From NCBI RefSeq assembly GCF_029714305.1, contig NZ_CP121647.1, positions 4,422,501-4,486,500 on the forward strand: a DNA stretch of 64,000 nt, written 5' to 3'. Both the position numbers and the translations under genes were made by a program. Below the pieces are notes generated by a model that saw nothing but the letters and a program-made list of their open reading frames with translations, was not told where the DNA came from and ran no database searches. This DNA is from Bradyrhizobium sp. CB3481. Lineage in GTDB: Bacteria > Pseudomonadota > Alphaproteobacteria > Rhizobiales > Xanthobacteraceae. The first letter of the stretch is position 1. The number at the start of each line of letters is the position of its first letter. Of this stretch, positions 55,555 through 64,000 are shown piece after piece.

Positions 55555-56172
55555 ATGCGGATCGATCCTGCATATCTCGATCCGGAAACGGCCTACCGGC
55601 TGATCACCGGCATCGTGGTGCCCCGGCCGATTGCCTGGGTAACCAGCCTTTCGCGCGACGGCGTCCTCAACCTCGCGCCGTTCTCGGCGTTCACGTTCGT
55701 CGCGCCAAAGCCGCCGATGCTGGCCATCAGCGTCGGCCGCAAGGGGAATATCTACAAAGATACCGCGCAGAACATCCTCAACAACGAGGAGTATGTCGTT
55801 CATATCGCCGATTCCAGCCTGATGAATGCGGTGCACGAGAGCTCCACCGAGCATCCGCCCGATGTCAGCGAGGTCGAGGAATTGCGACTGTCGACGCTGC
55901 CGGGCGAACGCATTAAGGTGCCCCGTCTCGTCGCGGCGCCGATCGCGATGGAATGCCGCTTTCGCCAGTGCCTTGAATTCGGCGAGACCCGATCGAGGCT
56001 GATCGTCGGCGAAGTGCTGGTGTTCCACATCAGGGACGGGCTGGTGAACAACGGCAAGATCGAGACCGAGGCGCTTGATCCGATCGCCCGCATCGCCGGT
56101 CCGCGTTACGCAAGGCTTGGCGAGATCGTTACCTTAAAACCCGTATTTCAGACTTCCAAAACCGAATCCTGA
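55555..56172 (+). CDS. flavin reductase-like (DIM6/NTAB family) FMN-binding protein
   Basis: A 205-residue split-barrel flavoprotein: ITGIVVPRPIAWVTS, NLAPFSAFTFVAPKPPM and KDTAQNILNNEEYVVHI are family motifs. Members give reduced flavin to monooxygenases or act as small oxidoreductases. No monooxygenase is in this operon, so its partner is unknown. It starts eight bases after the binding-protein stop. Confidence 0.88.
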   Translation: MRIDPAYLDPETAYRLITGIVVPRPIAWVTSLSRDGVLNLAPFSAFTFVAPKPPMLAISVGRKGNIYKDTAQNILNNEEYVVHIADSSLMNAVHESSTEHPPDVSEVEELRLSTLPGERIKVPRLVAAPIAMECRFRQCLEFGETRSRLIVGEVLVFHIRDGLVNNGKIETEALDPIARIAGPRYARLGEIVTLKPVFQTSKTES

Positions 56173-56222
56173 AGGCGTACCCGCGCGCTTTTCGCGCTGC
56201 GCTGATCCGAAGGACCGATCGC

Positions 56223-57077
56223 ATGCATCTTCTGAGCTATCTCTCCAACGGCAAGCCGCGCTTTGGCGCACACGTCCCGGGCGGGATCATCGACCTCACC
56301 GAGCGAACGAAGTTTGCCGACCTGCGGACGCTGATTGCCGAAAACGGCCTCGACGCCGCGCGTCAGGCCGTTGCCGGGCAGAGGGCAGACCATGCGCTCG
56401 AAGACGTTGTTCTGCTGCCGCCGATCCCTGCCCCGGAAAAGCTCTGGTGCATCGGCGTCAACTACAGGGATCGCAACGCCGAGTACAAGGACAATTCGGA
56501 CCTGCCGAAATATCCGAGCCTGTTCGTGCGCAACCCCTCCTCCGTCGTCGGCTCCGGCCAGCCGATCGAGAAGCCAAAAATCTCCGAACAGCTCGACTAT
56601 GAGGGCGAGCTCGTGATCGTGATCGGCAAGGAAGGTCGGCACATCCCGCGCGAGCGCGCCTTTGAGCACATCTTCGGCATGACACTGTGCAACGAGGGCA
56701 GCATTCGCGACTGGCTGCATCACGGCAAGTTCAACGTCACCCAGGGGAAGAATTTCGACCGCTCGGGAAGCATCGGCCCGTGGATCGTCACCTCGGACGA
56801 ATGCGATCCGCGCGGCCCGCATGACATCATCACCCGCGTCAATGGCGAGGTGCGCCAGAGCGATTCCACCGAGCGGCTGATGTTCCCGTTCGACTACCTA
56901 ATCAGTTACCTCTCCACCTTCGCCACCTTGAAGCCTGGCGACATGATCGCGACTGGCACCCCGACCGGCGCCGGCGCCCGCTTCACGCCGCCACGCTGGC
57001 TCAAGGTCGGCGACGTCGTCGAGGTGGAGTCCAGCAAGATCGGCATCCTCCGCAACACCGTGACAGCGGAGCAATAG
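56223..57077 (+). CDS. fumarylacetoacetate hydrolase (FAH) family protein
   Basis: A 284-residue FAH-fold enzyme. The metal-binding acid cluster is in EQLDYEGELVIVIGKEG. The N-terminal pattern is CIGVNYRDRNAEY, and GDMIATGTPTGAG is the C-terminal signature. Relatives split or decarboxylate acyl-pyruvates, for example HpaG in homoprotocatechuate breakdown or acylpyruvate hydrolases. Its stop is directly followed by the start of the hydratase gene, so the two are tightly coupled and probably act in sequence. Confidence 0.9.
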   Translation: MHLLSYLSNGKPRFGAHVPGGIIDLTERTKFADLRTLIAENGLDAARQAVAGQRADHALEDVVLLPPIPAPEKLWCIGVNYRDRNAEYKDNSDLPKYPSLFVRNPSSVVGSGQPIEKPKISEQLDYEGELVIVIGKEGRHIPRERAFEHIFGMTLCNEGSIRDWLHHGKFNVTQGKNFDRSGSIGPWIVTSDECDPRGPHDIITRVNGEVRQSDSTERLMFPFDYLISYLSTFATLKPGDMIATGTPTGAGARFTPPRWLKVGDVVEVESSKIGILRNTVTAEQ

Positions 57078-57881
57078 ATGCTCGACCAGCAAACCGTCGA
57101 ACGTCTGGCACAGCGGCTCGATGAGGCCGAGCGCTCTAAGTCGCTGATCTCAGCTTTCACGAGCGAATATCCTGATCTCACCATCGAGGACGCCTACGCC
57201 ATTCAGCGCGCCTGGACCAGGCTGCAGCTCTCGCGCGGACGGGTCGTCAAGGGTCACAAGATCGGCCTGACGTCGAAAGCGATGCAGAATGCGGTGGGCA
57301 TTTCCGAGCCCGATTACGGCGTGCTGTTCGCCGACATGTTCTATCCCGATGCGTCGCCGATCCCGTTCGACCGTTTTCGCGCGCCGCGCATCGAGGTCGA
57401 GCTGGCCTTCGTGCTGAAAACGCCGCTGAAGGGGCCCGGTTGCACGCTGTTCGACGTGCTCAACGCCACCGACTACGTCACGCCGGCGCTCGAAATCCTG
57501 GAAACGCGGATGCATCGCGTCGACCCTGTCACCAAGGCGCCGCGCAAGGTGATGGACACAATCTCGGACAATGCGGCGAATGCGGCCCTCGTCGTCGGCG
57601 GCCGGCCGATCCGCCCGCTCGACGCTGATTTGCGGTGGATCGGCGCGCTGCTGTTCCGCAATGGCCAGATCGAGGAAACCGGCATCGCGGCCGGCGTGCT
57701 CAACCATCCCGCCAACGGCGTGGCCTGGCTCGCCGATCGCCTCGCTGCCCAGGGCGAATATCTCGAAGCCAGCGAAGTGGTGCTGGCCGGCTCGTTCACC
57801 CGCCCGGTCGAGATCACCAAAGGCGACACCTTTCATGCCGATTACGGCCGGTTCGGCTCAGTGTCCTGCCAGTTCATTTGA
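57078..57881 (+). CDS. MhpD/HpaH-type 2-oxo-acid hydratase
   Basis: A 267-residue hydratase/decarboxylase family protein. [14 protein letters not shown] and [22 protein letters not shown] and the tail [16 protein letters not shown] are typical of 2-oxopent-4-enoate and 2-oxohept-3-enedioate hydratases. It adds water to a 2-oxo-enoate in lower meta-cleavage pathways. The ATG follows the FAH stop without a gap. The usual next step, an aldolase, is not in the window. Confidence 0.88.
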   Translation: MLDQQTVERLAQRLDEAERSKSLISAFTSEYPDLTIEDAYAIQRAWTRLQLSRGRVVKGHKIGLTSKAMQNAVGISEPDYGVLFADMFYPDASPIPFDRFRAPRIEVELAFVLKTPLKGPGCTLFDVLNATDYVTPALEILETRMHRVDPVTKAPRKVMDTISDNAANAALVVGGRPIRPLDADLRWIGALLFRNGQIEETGIAAGVLNHPANGVAWLADRLAAQGEYLEASEVVLAGSFTRPVEITKGDTFHADYGRFGSVSCQFI

Positions 57882-57906
57882 AGCGAAAGCGTTTGCGGAG
57901 AACAAG

Positions 57907-58290
57907 ATGACACGGCGCAAGAGCATTCATATCGGCGAGTTCAAGCACGCCAACCCCATTCCCAACGCCTGCCGCATCGGCAACCTCCTGATGTCAGGCG
58001 TCATTCTCGGACGCGACCCCGCCACCGGCGCGATGCCCGAGCGCATCGAGGACCAGTGCGCCAACATGTTCGCGCACATGAAAGCGATCGTCGAAGCCGG
58101 CGGCGGCACCACCGACGACATCATCAAGATGACGGTGTGGCTGCAGGACCGCAAGCAGCGCGCGCCTGTCAATGTCGAATGGCTGAAGATGTTTCCCGAC
58201 GAGCATTCCCGCCCTGCCCGCCATGCGCTGCAGATGGACATGGAGAACGGCGCGCTCGTGCAATGCGATTTCACTGCCGTGATCGGCTGA
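57907..58290 (+). CDS. RidA/YjgF-family protein
   Basis: A 127-residue RidA-fold protein (LLMSGVILGRDPATG, QCANMFAHMKAIVEAGG, KMTVWLQDR) with a conserved-type Arg in RPARHALQM. RidA proteins hydrolyse enamines and imines; some members in catabolic operons are 2-aminomuconate deaminases. In this operon a deaminase for an amino-substituted intermediate is possible. The start is the ATG at 57907, 25 bases after the hydratase stop. Confidence 0.88.
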   Translation: MTRRKSIHIGEFKHANPIPNACRIGNLLMSGVILGRDPATGAMPERIEDQCANMFAHMKAIVEAGGGTTDDIIKMTVWLQDRKQRAPVNVEWLKMFPDEHSRPARHALQMDMENGALVQCDFTAVIG

Positions 58291-58314
58291 CCGCTATTCT
58301 ACAAGGAACCTGAC

Positions 58315-59190
58315 ATGCCGACCTATCTGCCGTTCGATCCGAACCCGCGCCGCCCGTCAAAACTGCCGCCGCCGAAGAGCATCGACAGCCAGTTTCACGT
58401 GCTGGGCCCGCTGGAAAAATATCCGGTGCGGCCGGGTGCCGCTTACCAGATGCCGTCGGCGACCTGGGAAGCCGCGCTGCGCGTCCACAAGGCACTCGGC
58501 ATCGAGCGCGGCATCATCGTGCAGACCACAACCTATGGCGCCGATCATGCCGTCGTGCTCGATGCGCTCGCGGCGATGGGGCCGAACTATCGCGGCTGCG
58601 CCAACGCACTGGTGTTTGCCGAGGCCGATGATGCCTATCTCGCCAAGCTGCACGATGCCGGCGTGCGCGGCGCCCGCTTCAGCTTCCGGCAGGAACTCGG
58701 CGCGGTGCTGTCAGACAAGGATTTTGCCCGCGCGATCGCGCGAATCCGCGAACTCGGCTGGTACGCAAAAATCCAACCGGAGAAGGACGGCATCGTCTCC
58801 AGCGCCGCAAAATACGAAAACCTCGACGTCCCCGTGCTGATCGATCACATGGCCCGTCCTGATCCCGCGCGCGGCAAGGACGATCCAAACCTGCAGAAAA
58901 TGCTGGAGCTTTTGTCGAAGGGCAATTTCTGGATGATGTTGTCGCTCGGCGAAAAGACATCGAAGAAGGGCCCGCCCTGGAACGACGTCATTCCGATCGC
59001 GCGCGCCTATATCGAAGCCGCTCCCGACCGCTGCGTCTGGGCCAGCGACTGGCCGCATCCGGTCTCGGTGGTGCAGCCGCCGAACGATGCCGACCTGCTC
59101 GAGCTGTTTTACCGCTACGTGGCTGACGACTCAGAGCTGAAGCGAATCCTGGTCACCAACCCGGCAAAACTGTTCGGGTTCGAGAACTAG
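58315..59190 (+). CDS. amidohydrolase family protein (2-pyrone-4,6-dicarboxylate hydrolase-like)
   Basis: A 291-residue TIM-barrel hydrolase of the amidohydrolase_2 group. It resembles LigI-type lactonases: VLIDHMARPDP with a catalytic-type His and CVWASDWPHP with the conserved Asp near the C-terminus. The first strand has DSQFH instead of the more common DxHxH, so metal binding may be lost or altered, as in some metal-independent LigI relatives. It is the last gene of the operon, 24 bases after ridA. Confidence 0.85.
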   Translation: MPTYLPFDPNPRRPSKLPPPKSIDSQFHVLGPLEKYPVRPGAAYQMPSATWEAALRVHKALGIERGIIVQTTTYGADHAVVLDALAAMGPNYRGCANALVFAEADDAYLAKLHDAGVRGARFSFRQELGAVLSDKDFARAIARIRELGWYAKIQPEKDGIVSSAAKYENLDVPVLIDHMARPDPARGKDDPNLQKMLELLSKGNFWMMLSLGEKTSKKGPPWNDVIPIARAYIEAAPDRCVWASDWPHPVSVVQPPNDADLLELFYRYVADDSELKRILVTNPAKLFGFEN

Positions 59191-59202
59191 CTCGCATAGC
59201 GC

Positions 59203-60144
59203 CTAGCGCGGGGCGGCCGTCACGAAGGACACGACCACGGGCAGCGTCACCGCCGCCAAAGTCGTGCCGAGCGCGACGGCGCCGGAGACGGCCTCGGTGA
59301 GACGTCCGTACTGCGCCGAGAAGATGTAGGCATTGGCGCCGGTCGGCATTGCGGCAAACAGAACCACGACCGCCGCCGAAATCGGCGGCAAGGCCAGAAC
59401 GTAGAACGCGAGGATCGCGGCAATCGCCGGCATCGCCACGAGCTTGAGCGCGCACATCAGCATCATCGCCAGCGCCTGCCCCTTGATCCTGAAGCCGAAC
59501 AGGTTGATGCCGAGCGCGATCAACGCGGTCGGCGAGCCCGCCTGTGCCAGCAGCTCCAGCGTCTTATCAGCAACCGGATGCAGCCCGAGGCCGGTGAAAC
59601 GCCAAAGAAAGCCGAAGCCAAGCGCGAGCATGATCGGGTTTCGTGCAATCTCCCGCACGGCCCGCAGCACCAAAAGCGGCGCGCTCTCCGAAGACTTTCG
59701 TTCCGCCCACGCCATCTGCAGCGTGCCGCAGAGCCAGAGCAGCGGTGTGTTGACGGAGAGGATCAAGGCCATCGAGCCGGCGGCCTGGCTGCCCAGCGCC
59801 GATAATGTCAGGGGCAGGCCGAGCATCACGATGTTGCCGTAGATCGAGCCGATCGCAAGCACCACGCCGTCGGCCCGGGACTGCCGAAGCAGGGATGACA
59901 CCAGGAGCGCGACGATCCAGGTGATCGCCGTCGCCCCGTAGTAAGCACCCCACACCGAGAAGGCGTTGACGGCCGGAAATTCGGCGACGACCACGATCCG
60001 GAACAACAGCGCCGGGATGGCGATGCTGAAGGCGAACTCGGCGATACCCTTGTTCGCCGTCGGTGAGATGAACTTGAGCGCTACCGCCGCATAGCCGGCG
60101 GCTATCAGGGCGAACACGGGAACAACGATCAATACAGCGCTCAT
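59203..60144 (-). CDS. AEC-family (auxin efflux carrier-like) transporter
   Basis: A 313-residue membrane protein with about ten helices in two five-helix halves (IYGNIVMLGLPL, and MPTGANAYIFSAQYG in the second half). Bacterial AEC members such as MdcF/MleP move malonate, malate or other carboxylates. It is convergent with the catabolic operon and may handle its substrate. The ATG at 60144 starts the family-like sequence; the open frame above it is not used. Confidence 0.88.
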   Translation of the reverse strand: MSAVLIVVPVFALIAAGYAAVALKFISPTANKGIAEFAFSIAIPALLFRIVVVAEFPAVNAFSVWGAYYGATAITWIVALLVSSLLRQSRADGVVLAIGSIYGNIVMLGLPLTLSALGSQAAGSMALILSVNTPLLWLCGTLQMAWAERKSSESAPLLVLRAVREIARNPIMLALGFGFLWRFTGLGLHPVADKTLELLAQAGSPTALIALGINLFGFRIKGQALAMMLMCALKLVAMPAIAAILAFYVLALPPISAAVVVLFAAMPTGANAYIFSAQYGRLTEAVSGAVALGTTLAAVTLPVVVSFVTAAPR

Positions 60145-60245
60145 GCCCTGCCCATCCGTCGGAAATCGGCCGGGAGCGACCGTCGTTCGCACCAATTGCC
60201 GTTGAATCGTAGCATGGTCCCCGCGCGTCCTGCTATCATTGCCCC

Positions 60246-60920
60246 ATGACCTCACGCGAGTCCGCTGCTTCCGAAATCACCCCCGAAGTGCTGCTGCGGG
60301 CCTATGCCTGCGGCATCTTCCCGATGGCCGAGAGCGCCGGCGATCCGACGCTGTTCTGGGTCGAGCCGGAAATGCGCGGCGTGATTCCGCTCGACGGTTT
60401 CCGCATCGCCTCGCGCCTCGCCCGCACCGTGCGTTCGGACGCCTTCAGCGTTAGCGTCGATACCGCCTTCAAGGCCGTCATCGCCGGCTGCGCGGCGCCG
60501 CAGCCCGGCCGCGACGACACCTGGATCAACAAGCGTATCCGCGATCTCTATCTCGGGCTGCACGAGCTCGGGCATTGCCACAGCGTCGAGGTCTGGCAGG
60601 ACGGCGACCTCGTCGGCGGCCTCTATGGCGTCAGCCTGGGCCGGGCGTTCTTCGGCGAGAGCATGTTTCATCGCGCCCGCGATGCCTCGAAAGTGGCGCT
60701 GGTGCATCTGGTAGCGCGGCTGATCGCCGGCGGCTTCGAACTGCTCGACACGCAGTATGTCACCGAACACTTGCGCAGCTTCGGCGCCGTCGAAATTCCG
60801 CGCCGCCGCTATCGCGCTCTGCTCGATAACGCGATCACCGGCGAGCCCGCGGAGTTCATGCGGCTGGTGTCCAGCATCAGCGGCGCGGAGGCGCTTGCGA
60901 TTATCGCGCAGCGGGGCTGA
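60246..60920 (+). CDS. aat: leucyl/phenylalanyl-tRNA--protein transferase
   Basis: A 224-residue GNAT-fold enzyme of the bacterial N-degron pathway. It adds Leu or Phe to proteins with N-terminal Arg or Lys so that ClpS/ClpAP can destroy them. Signatures are [54 protein letters not shown] and [11 protein letters not shown]. It is normally just after accC in Rhizobiales. Confidence 0.95.
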   Translation: MTSRESAASEITPEVLLRAYACGIFPMAESAGDPTLFWVEPEMRGVIPLDGFRIASRLARTVRSDAFSVSVDTAFKAVIAGCAAPQPGRDDTWINKRIRDLYLGLHELGHCHSVEVWQDGDLVGGLYGVSLGRAFFGESMFHRARDASKVALVHLVARLIAGGFELLDTQYVTEHLRSFGAVEIPRRRYRALLDNAITGEPAEFMRLVSSISGAEALAIIAQRG

Positions 60921-60924
60921 ATTC

Positions 60925-61075
60925 GCGTGTCCCGGACGCGGTGCAGCCTAGGCGATGCGCAGCATCGTCCGACAACGCTGCGCCGCAGAGCCGGGACCCA
61001 TCCCCATTCGCAAGGACGTGGGTCCCGGTTCTGCGGCGCAGCACTTCGTGCTGCACAGCGCCCGGGACACGGACG
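60925..61075. repeat. dispersed GC-rich intergenic repeat, copy B
   Basis: A nested palindrome in the gap between aat and the DUF2155 gene. Outer arms GTGTCCCGG (60927-60935) and CCGGGACAC (61062-61070) are perfect. Inner arms at 60979-61000 and 61019-61040 pair at 21 of 22 positions. As RNA this would form a long stem and could stop transcription in both directions. Its left half matches copy A at 53.5 kb in inverted orientation. Confidence 0.8.
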
Positions 61076-61089
61076 CGAGATGCATTGGA

Positions 61090-62079
61090 CTAATTCCCGA
61101 ACAATCCGCCGAACAGCCCACCCGGCCGCTGCTGCGGCGGAGGCGGCGGTGGCGCCTGCTGCGGTTGCTGCTGGAATTGCGGCTGCGGCATCGGTCCGGG
61201 CGGACGCGGCGCGGCCTGCTTCGGCGGTGGCGGCGGGCGCTTGGCGCCCGTGGGCGGCGCGGCAGGCTTCGGCGGATCAGGCTGCGCACTGACGATGGTC
61301 TGGTCAGGCCCTTTGCAGTCGGTCAGCCAGATATCATAGACCGGATGCTCGACGCCGTGCAGGCCGGGGCTGGCGGCGAACATCCAGCCCGAGAAGATCC
61401 GCTTCACCTCGCCCTGCAGCGTGATCTCGTCGACCTCGACAAAGGCGTCGGTGTTGGCAGCTTCCGTCGAGGGCCGGGTGTAGCAGGCGCTGGTCTTCAC
61501 GCGCAGCGCACCGAACTGCACGGTCTCGCCGATGTCCTCGTCGAAATTGATGATGCGGCCGGTGATCTTGTCGAGCCCGGAGAAGCTCGCCTTCTTGTTC
61601 GTGATCTTGGTGGCCGGCGGCTCGGAGACGACCTCGTCGCCCGGCTGTAACGTCGCCGGCGAACTTGGCACGCCCTTAGCTGGGGGCTGCTGCGGCTGGC
61701 GTCCGGGAGGCGCATTGGCGACGCCCGGACCACCGGGCTGCGGCGGCTGAACGGCAACGCCGGGCTGCGTGCCCTGGGACGTGCCGGGCGGCGGCGGCAG
61801 CGGCTGCGACTGGAAGCTGCCCGGCGGCGGCGCGCCCTGCCCCGGCGGTGGCCGGTTCGGGGTCGGCAACAGGCGGCCGCGCGGCAGTTCCGGCACTTCC
61901 TCGTCGTCGTCAGGGAATTGTTGTTGTTGCTGCTGATTGCCACGGGGAATCGCGCCCGGCGGCCGCAGCGGCGGATCGGAAAAGATATTGCCGATCTGCG
62001 CCTGCGCGGGCGGCGCAAGCGAGGCCGTGGTGGCGGCGATCAGGGCCGCAAGACCGGTCAGGGCAATGGTTCGAAGCAT
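61090..62079 (-). CDS. exported DUF2155-domain protein
   Basis: A 329-residue protein with a signal peptide to about residue 27 (AQA|QIG), a long Pro/Gln/Gly-rich linker (about 35-165), a DUF2155 domain (about 170-275: KITGRIINFDEDIGETVQFG, VKTSACYTRPSTEAANTDAF, IFSGWMFAASPGLHGVEHPVYDIW) and a second Pro/Gln-rich tail ending FGGLFGN. The function is unknown, but it neighbours aat across alphaproteobacteria. The ATG at 62079 gives the signal peptide; the open frame to 62223 is not used. Confidence 0.88.
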   Translation of the reverse strand: MLRTIALTGLAALIAATTASLAPPAQAQIGNIFSDPPLRPPGAIPRGNQQQQQQFPDDDEEVPELPRGRLLPTPNRPPPGQGAPPPGSFQSQPLPPPPGTSQGTQPGVAVQPPQPGGPGVANAPPGRQPQQPPAKGVPSSPATLQPGDEVVSEPPATKITNKKASFSGLDKITGRIINFDEDIGETVQFGALRVKTSACYTRPSTEAANTDAFVEVDEITLQGEVKRIFSGWMFAASPGLHGVEHPVYDIWLTDCKGPDQTIVSAQPDPPKPAAPPTGAKRPPPPPKQAAPRPPGPMPQPQFQQQPQQAPPPPPPQQRPGGLFGGLFGN

Positions 62080-62507
62080 CTCGCGCGGCTTTAAAGGGCG
62101 AATCGGGCTCGCGACATAGTACAGACTAATCCGCCGCTCGCGTCCCATCCGGTTAACACGGCGAATACGGCGGGTTTGCGACAGAAGCAATTTCCGCTGT
62201 AATTTCAAGGAGTCCAATACCACCTTTTCTCATCTTTCGCGGGGGTTTTCCGGCCCGTCGGCTTTCATGAACAGCATCCTGGCGAAGGCGGTAAAAAAAG
62301 AAGCATGGTTCTTACCCGCTTGTCGATGACGCCGACGCGGCATTCCGGGAGGCTGACGCCGGCGTTCGGCGGCGAAGCAGACCTGCCCGAGTTGCGTCCA
62401 TCCCGCCAAGTTGCCCACAGCCGACATTGTTGCCGCAAAATCCAAACCGCCAATTGACGGCCCGGCGGAGTGCCCCTCAAAATGCTGTGGCGCATTAAGG
62501 TGTAGCA
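62080..62507. other. gene-free divergent region before the cyclase gene
   Basis: 428 bases between divergent genes. Short minus-strand open frames are present but are unlike known proteins and lack an SD. No clear repeat or structured RNA is seen. It presumably holds both promoters. Confidence 0.5.
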
Positions 62508-64000
62508 TTGGCAGAACCGACCGAAGTCCAACGCCGGCTGGTAGCAGTCTTCGCGGCCGACGTTGAGGGCTATAGCCGACTTATGGGATCTGACGAGGTC
62601 GGTACGCTGCAGCTCCTGACCGAGCGCCGGGCCACGCTCGACAAGGCGATAGCTGACCGGCGGGGTCGTATAGCTAACACCGCGGGCGACAGCGTCCTTG
62701 CGGAGTTCGGTAGCGTTGTGGACGCTGTACAGTGCGCGGTCGAGGCGCAGGACGCTCTGGCCGAAGCGAACGCCAGCTTGCAATCGGACAAGCGCATCAA
62801 TTTCCGTATCGGTATCCACGTGGGTGACGTGATGGTTCGTGCGGGCGATCTGTTCGGCGACGGCGTGAACATCGCAGCGCGGTTGCAGACGCTGGCGGAG
62901 CCGGGTGGGGTTTGCGTCTCCGGAACGGCGTATGAGCAGGTGCGGAAAGTTCTGCCGATTACGTTTAGCGATTTGGGGACGCAGCAGGTCAAGAACATCG
63001 AAGAGCCCTTGCGGGCCTACGCGGTCTCCAAGCCCGCCGACGCCATGGCGGCACTGCAAGCTGCCGCGGAAGCGCCGAAGCCGATTCCACTCCCCGACAA
63101 GCCCTCTATTGCCGTCTTGCCGTTCCAGAACATGAGCGGCGATGCCGAGCAGGAGTATTTCGCTGACGGAATGGTCGAGGACATCATCACTGCACTGTCC
63201 CGTTTCAAATGGCTGTTCGTGATCGCTCGCAATTCGAGCTTTACCTATAAGGGGCAGTCGGTCGACATCAAGCGAGTTGGGCGAGAACTAGGTGTTCGTT
63301 ACGTATTAGAAGGCAGCGTGCGAAAGGCAAACGGTCGAGTACGGATTACAGCGCAGCTCATTGACGCGGAGACAAGGGCCCATATTTGGGCGGATCGTTA
63401 CGACCGCGCCGTCGATGACATCTTTGCATTGCAGGATGAGATAACCTTGAGCACCGTCGCCGCAATCGAGCCCAGCGTGCGTCAAGCTGAAATTGAACGG
63501 GCCAAGCGTAAACGACCTGAAAATCTCCACGCGTACGACCTTGTTCTACGTGCGACACCGCTAGTTGACACTGGAATGCCGGACGGCGCGTCGCAAGCCG
63601 TACCACTCCTGCAGCGCGCACTTTTGCTTGAGCCGAACTATGCGCTTGCGCACGGCCAAACCGCGTTTTGCAATGAGATACTGTATCTCCGGGCGGGGAG
63701 GCGTGAAGAGAATCGCACAGCTGCGATACGGCACGCGCATACTGCGGTGGCGCTTGGCCCCGACGATGCTCCGGCACTTGTTTATGCCGCTATCGCGATA
63801 GGTCTTGTCGAACATAACCGTACTTTGGCTCAGGAGACGTTCGAGGCCGCTCTTGCAATCTCCCCATCGGCAGCGTGGGCATATTCTTGGGGCGCCCTGA
63901 TTTTGGGCTGGGGCGGGGAAGCCGAGCGTGCAATCGACTGGGGCGAGCGGGGCATCCGCCTTAGCCCGTTCGATCCGTGGATTACCGCGGCGCTGCATGG
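62508..64000 (+). CDS. class III adenylate/guanylate cyclase with TolB-N-like and TPR domains (partial, TTG start)
   Basis: Cut by the window end after 497 codons. Residues about 10-175 form a class III cyclase domain with metal-type aspartates D18 (FAADVEGYSRLM) and D61 (AGDSVLAEF) and the N121/R125 pair in DGVNIAARL. Residues about 198-315 are a COG5616 TolB-N-like domain (SIAVLPFQNMS, FADGMVEDI, LGVRYVLEGSVRKA). TPR repeats follow. It likely makes cAMP in response to a signal read by the C-terminal part. An in-frame TAA lies four codons upstream, so TTG at 62508, seven bases after AAGG, is the only usable start. Confidence 0.9.
   Translation, partial: MAEPTEVQRRLVAVFAADVEGYSRLMGSDEVGTLQLLTERRATLDKAIADRRGRIANTAGDSVLAEFGSVVDAVQCAVEAQDALAEANASLQSDKRINFRIGIHVGDVMVRAGDLFGDGVNIAARLQTLAEPGGVCVSGTAYEQVRKVLPITFSDLGTQQVKNIEEPLRAYAVSKPADAMAALQAAAEAPKPIPLPDKPSIAVLPFQNMSGDAEQEYFADGMVEDIITALSRFKWLFVIARNSSFTYKGQSVDIKRVGRELGVRYVLEGSVRKANGRVRITAQLIDAETRAHIWADRYDRAVDDIFALQDEITLSTVAAIEPSVRQAEIERAKRKRPENLHAYDLVLRATPLVDTGMPDGASQAVPLLQRALLLEPNYALAHGQTAFCNEILYLRAGRREENRTAAIRHAHTAVALGPDDAPALVYAAIAIGLVEHNRTLAQETFEAALAISPSAAWAYSWGALILGWGGEAERAIDWGERGIRLSPFDPWITAALH

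Noticed and set aside
62230..62508. Minus-strand 92-codon open frame before the cyclase gene
   Set aside because: No SD, no recognisable domain, and its composition is basic and Gly/Ala-rich as in non-coding GC-rich DNA.

Overview
The window looks like core chromosome from an alphaproteobacterium of the Bradyrhizobium group (Nitrobacteraceae, Hyphomicrobiales). This is inferred from the high GC content, the codon use, and gene neighbourhoods known from that order: cysteine desulfurase next to an alpha/beta hydrolase; rne divergent from amiC, PBP1a and prfB; M48 protease, DsbA, aroQ, accB and accC; and aat next to a DUF2155 gene. A DUF1236 gene and two copies of a GC-rich inverted intergenic repeat also fit. 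I found no rRNA, tRNA, CRISPR array, insertion sequence or prophage.

Layout. 0-5 kb: the start of a cysteine desulfurase (edge of a suf cluster), a hydrolase, a diheme cytochrome c, a winged-helix/TolB/TPR regulator and an O-methyltransferase. 5-8.6 kb: a translationally coupled pair encoding a four-helix membrane protein and a secreted DNase II-like enzyme, then a GST with a long palindromic operator. 8.8-15 kb: anmK, tyrS, an MFS carrier, and a divergent ampR / class A beta-lactamase locus with a small exported partner. 15-21 kb: a giant AsmA-like protein, a peroxiredoxin with a histone-H1-like tail, and an M23 peptidase. 21-28.5 kb: SRPBCC protein, ABC solute-binding protein, NodU-type carbamoyltransferase, a self-contained XRE-cupin/cupin pair with twin operators, a DMT exporter and a beta-hydroxyacid dehydrogenase.

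28.5-40.3 kb: prfB with an intact programmed +1 frameshift, two tandem PBP1a genes, the amidase amiC, and a divergent rne with a long leader and a large His/Asp/Glu-rich insertion in its S1 domain. 40.4-50.3 kb: dctA, bioY, an aminotransferase, an M48-TPR protease, a DsbA-like oxidoreductase, a DUF1236 protein behind a sigma-EcfG-type promoter, aroQ, accB and accC.

50.3-60.2 kb looks like an accessory block set between accBC and aat. It holds a three-gene phosphorelay (CHASE3 histidine kinase, single receiver, receiver-HisKA_2 kinase) joined by ATGA overlaps and preceded by a perfect GGAAC-N16-CGTT box. It also holds an IclR regulator divergent from a six-gene catabolic operon (Bug-type binding protein, flavin reductase-like protein, FAH hydrolase, MhpD/HpaH hydratase, RidA, amidohydrolase) and an AEC carrier. 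Two inverted copies of the dispersed repeat lie at 53.4 and 60.9 kb. The window ends in a class III cyclase whose TolB/TPR half closely resembles that of the regulator at 2.4 kb.

The best candidates for something new are the membrane protein/DNase II pair, the EcfG-linked phosphorelay, the beta-lactamase partner protein, the H1-tailed peroxiredoxin and the RNase E insertion.
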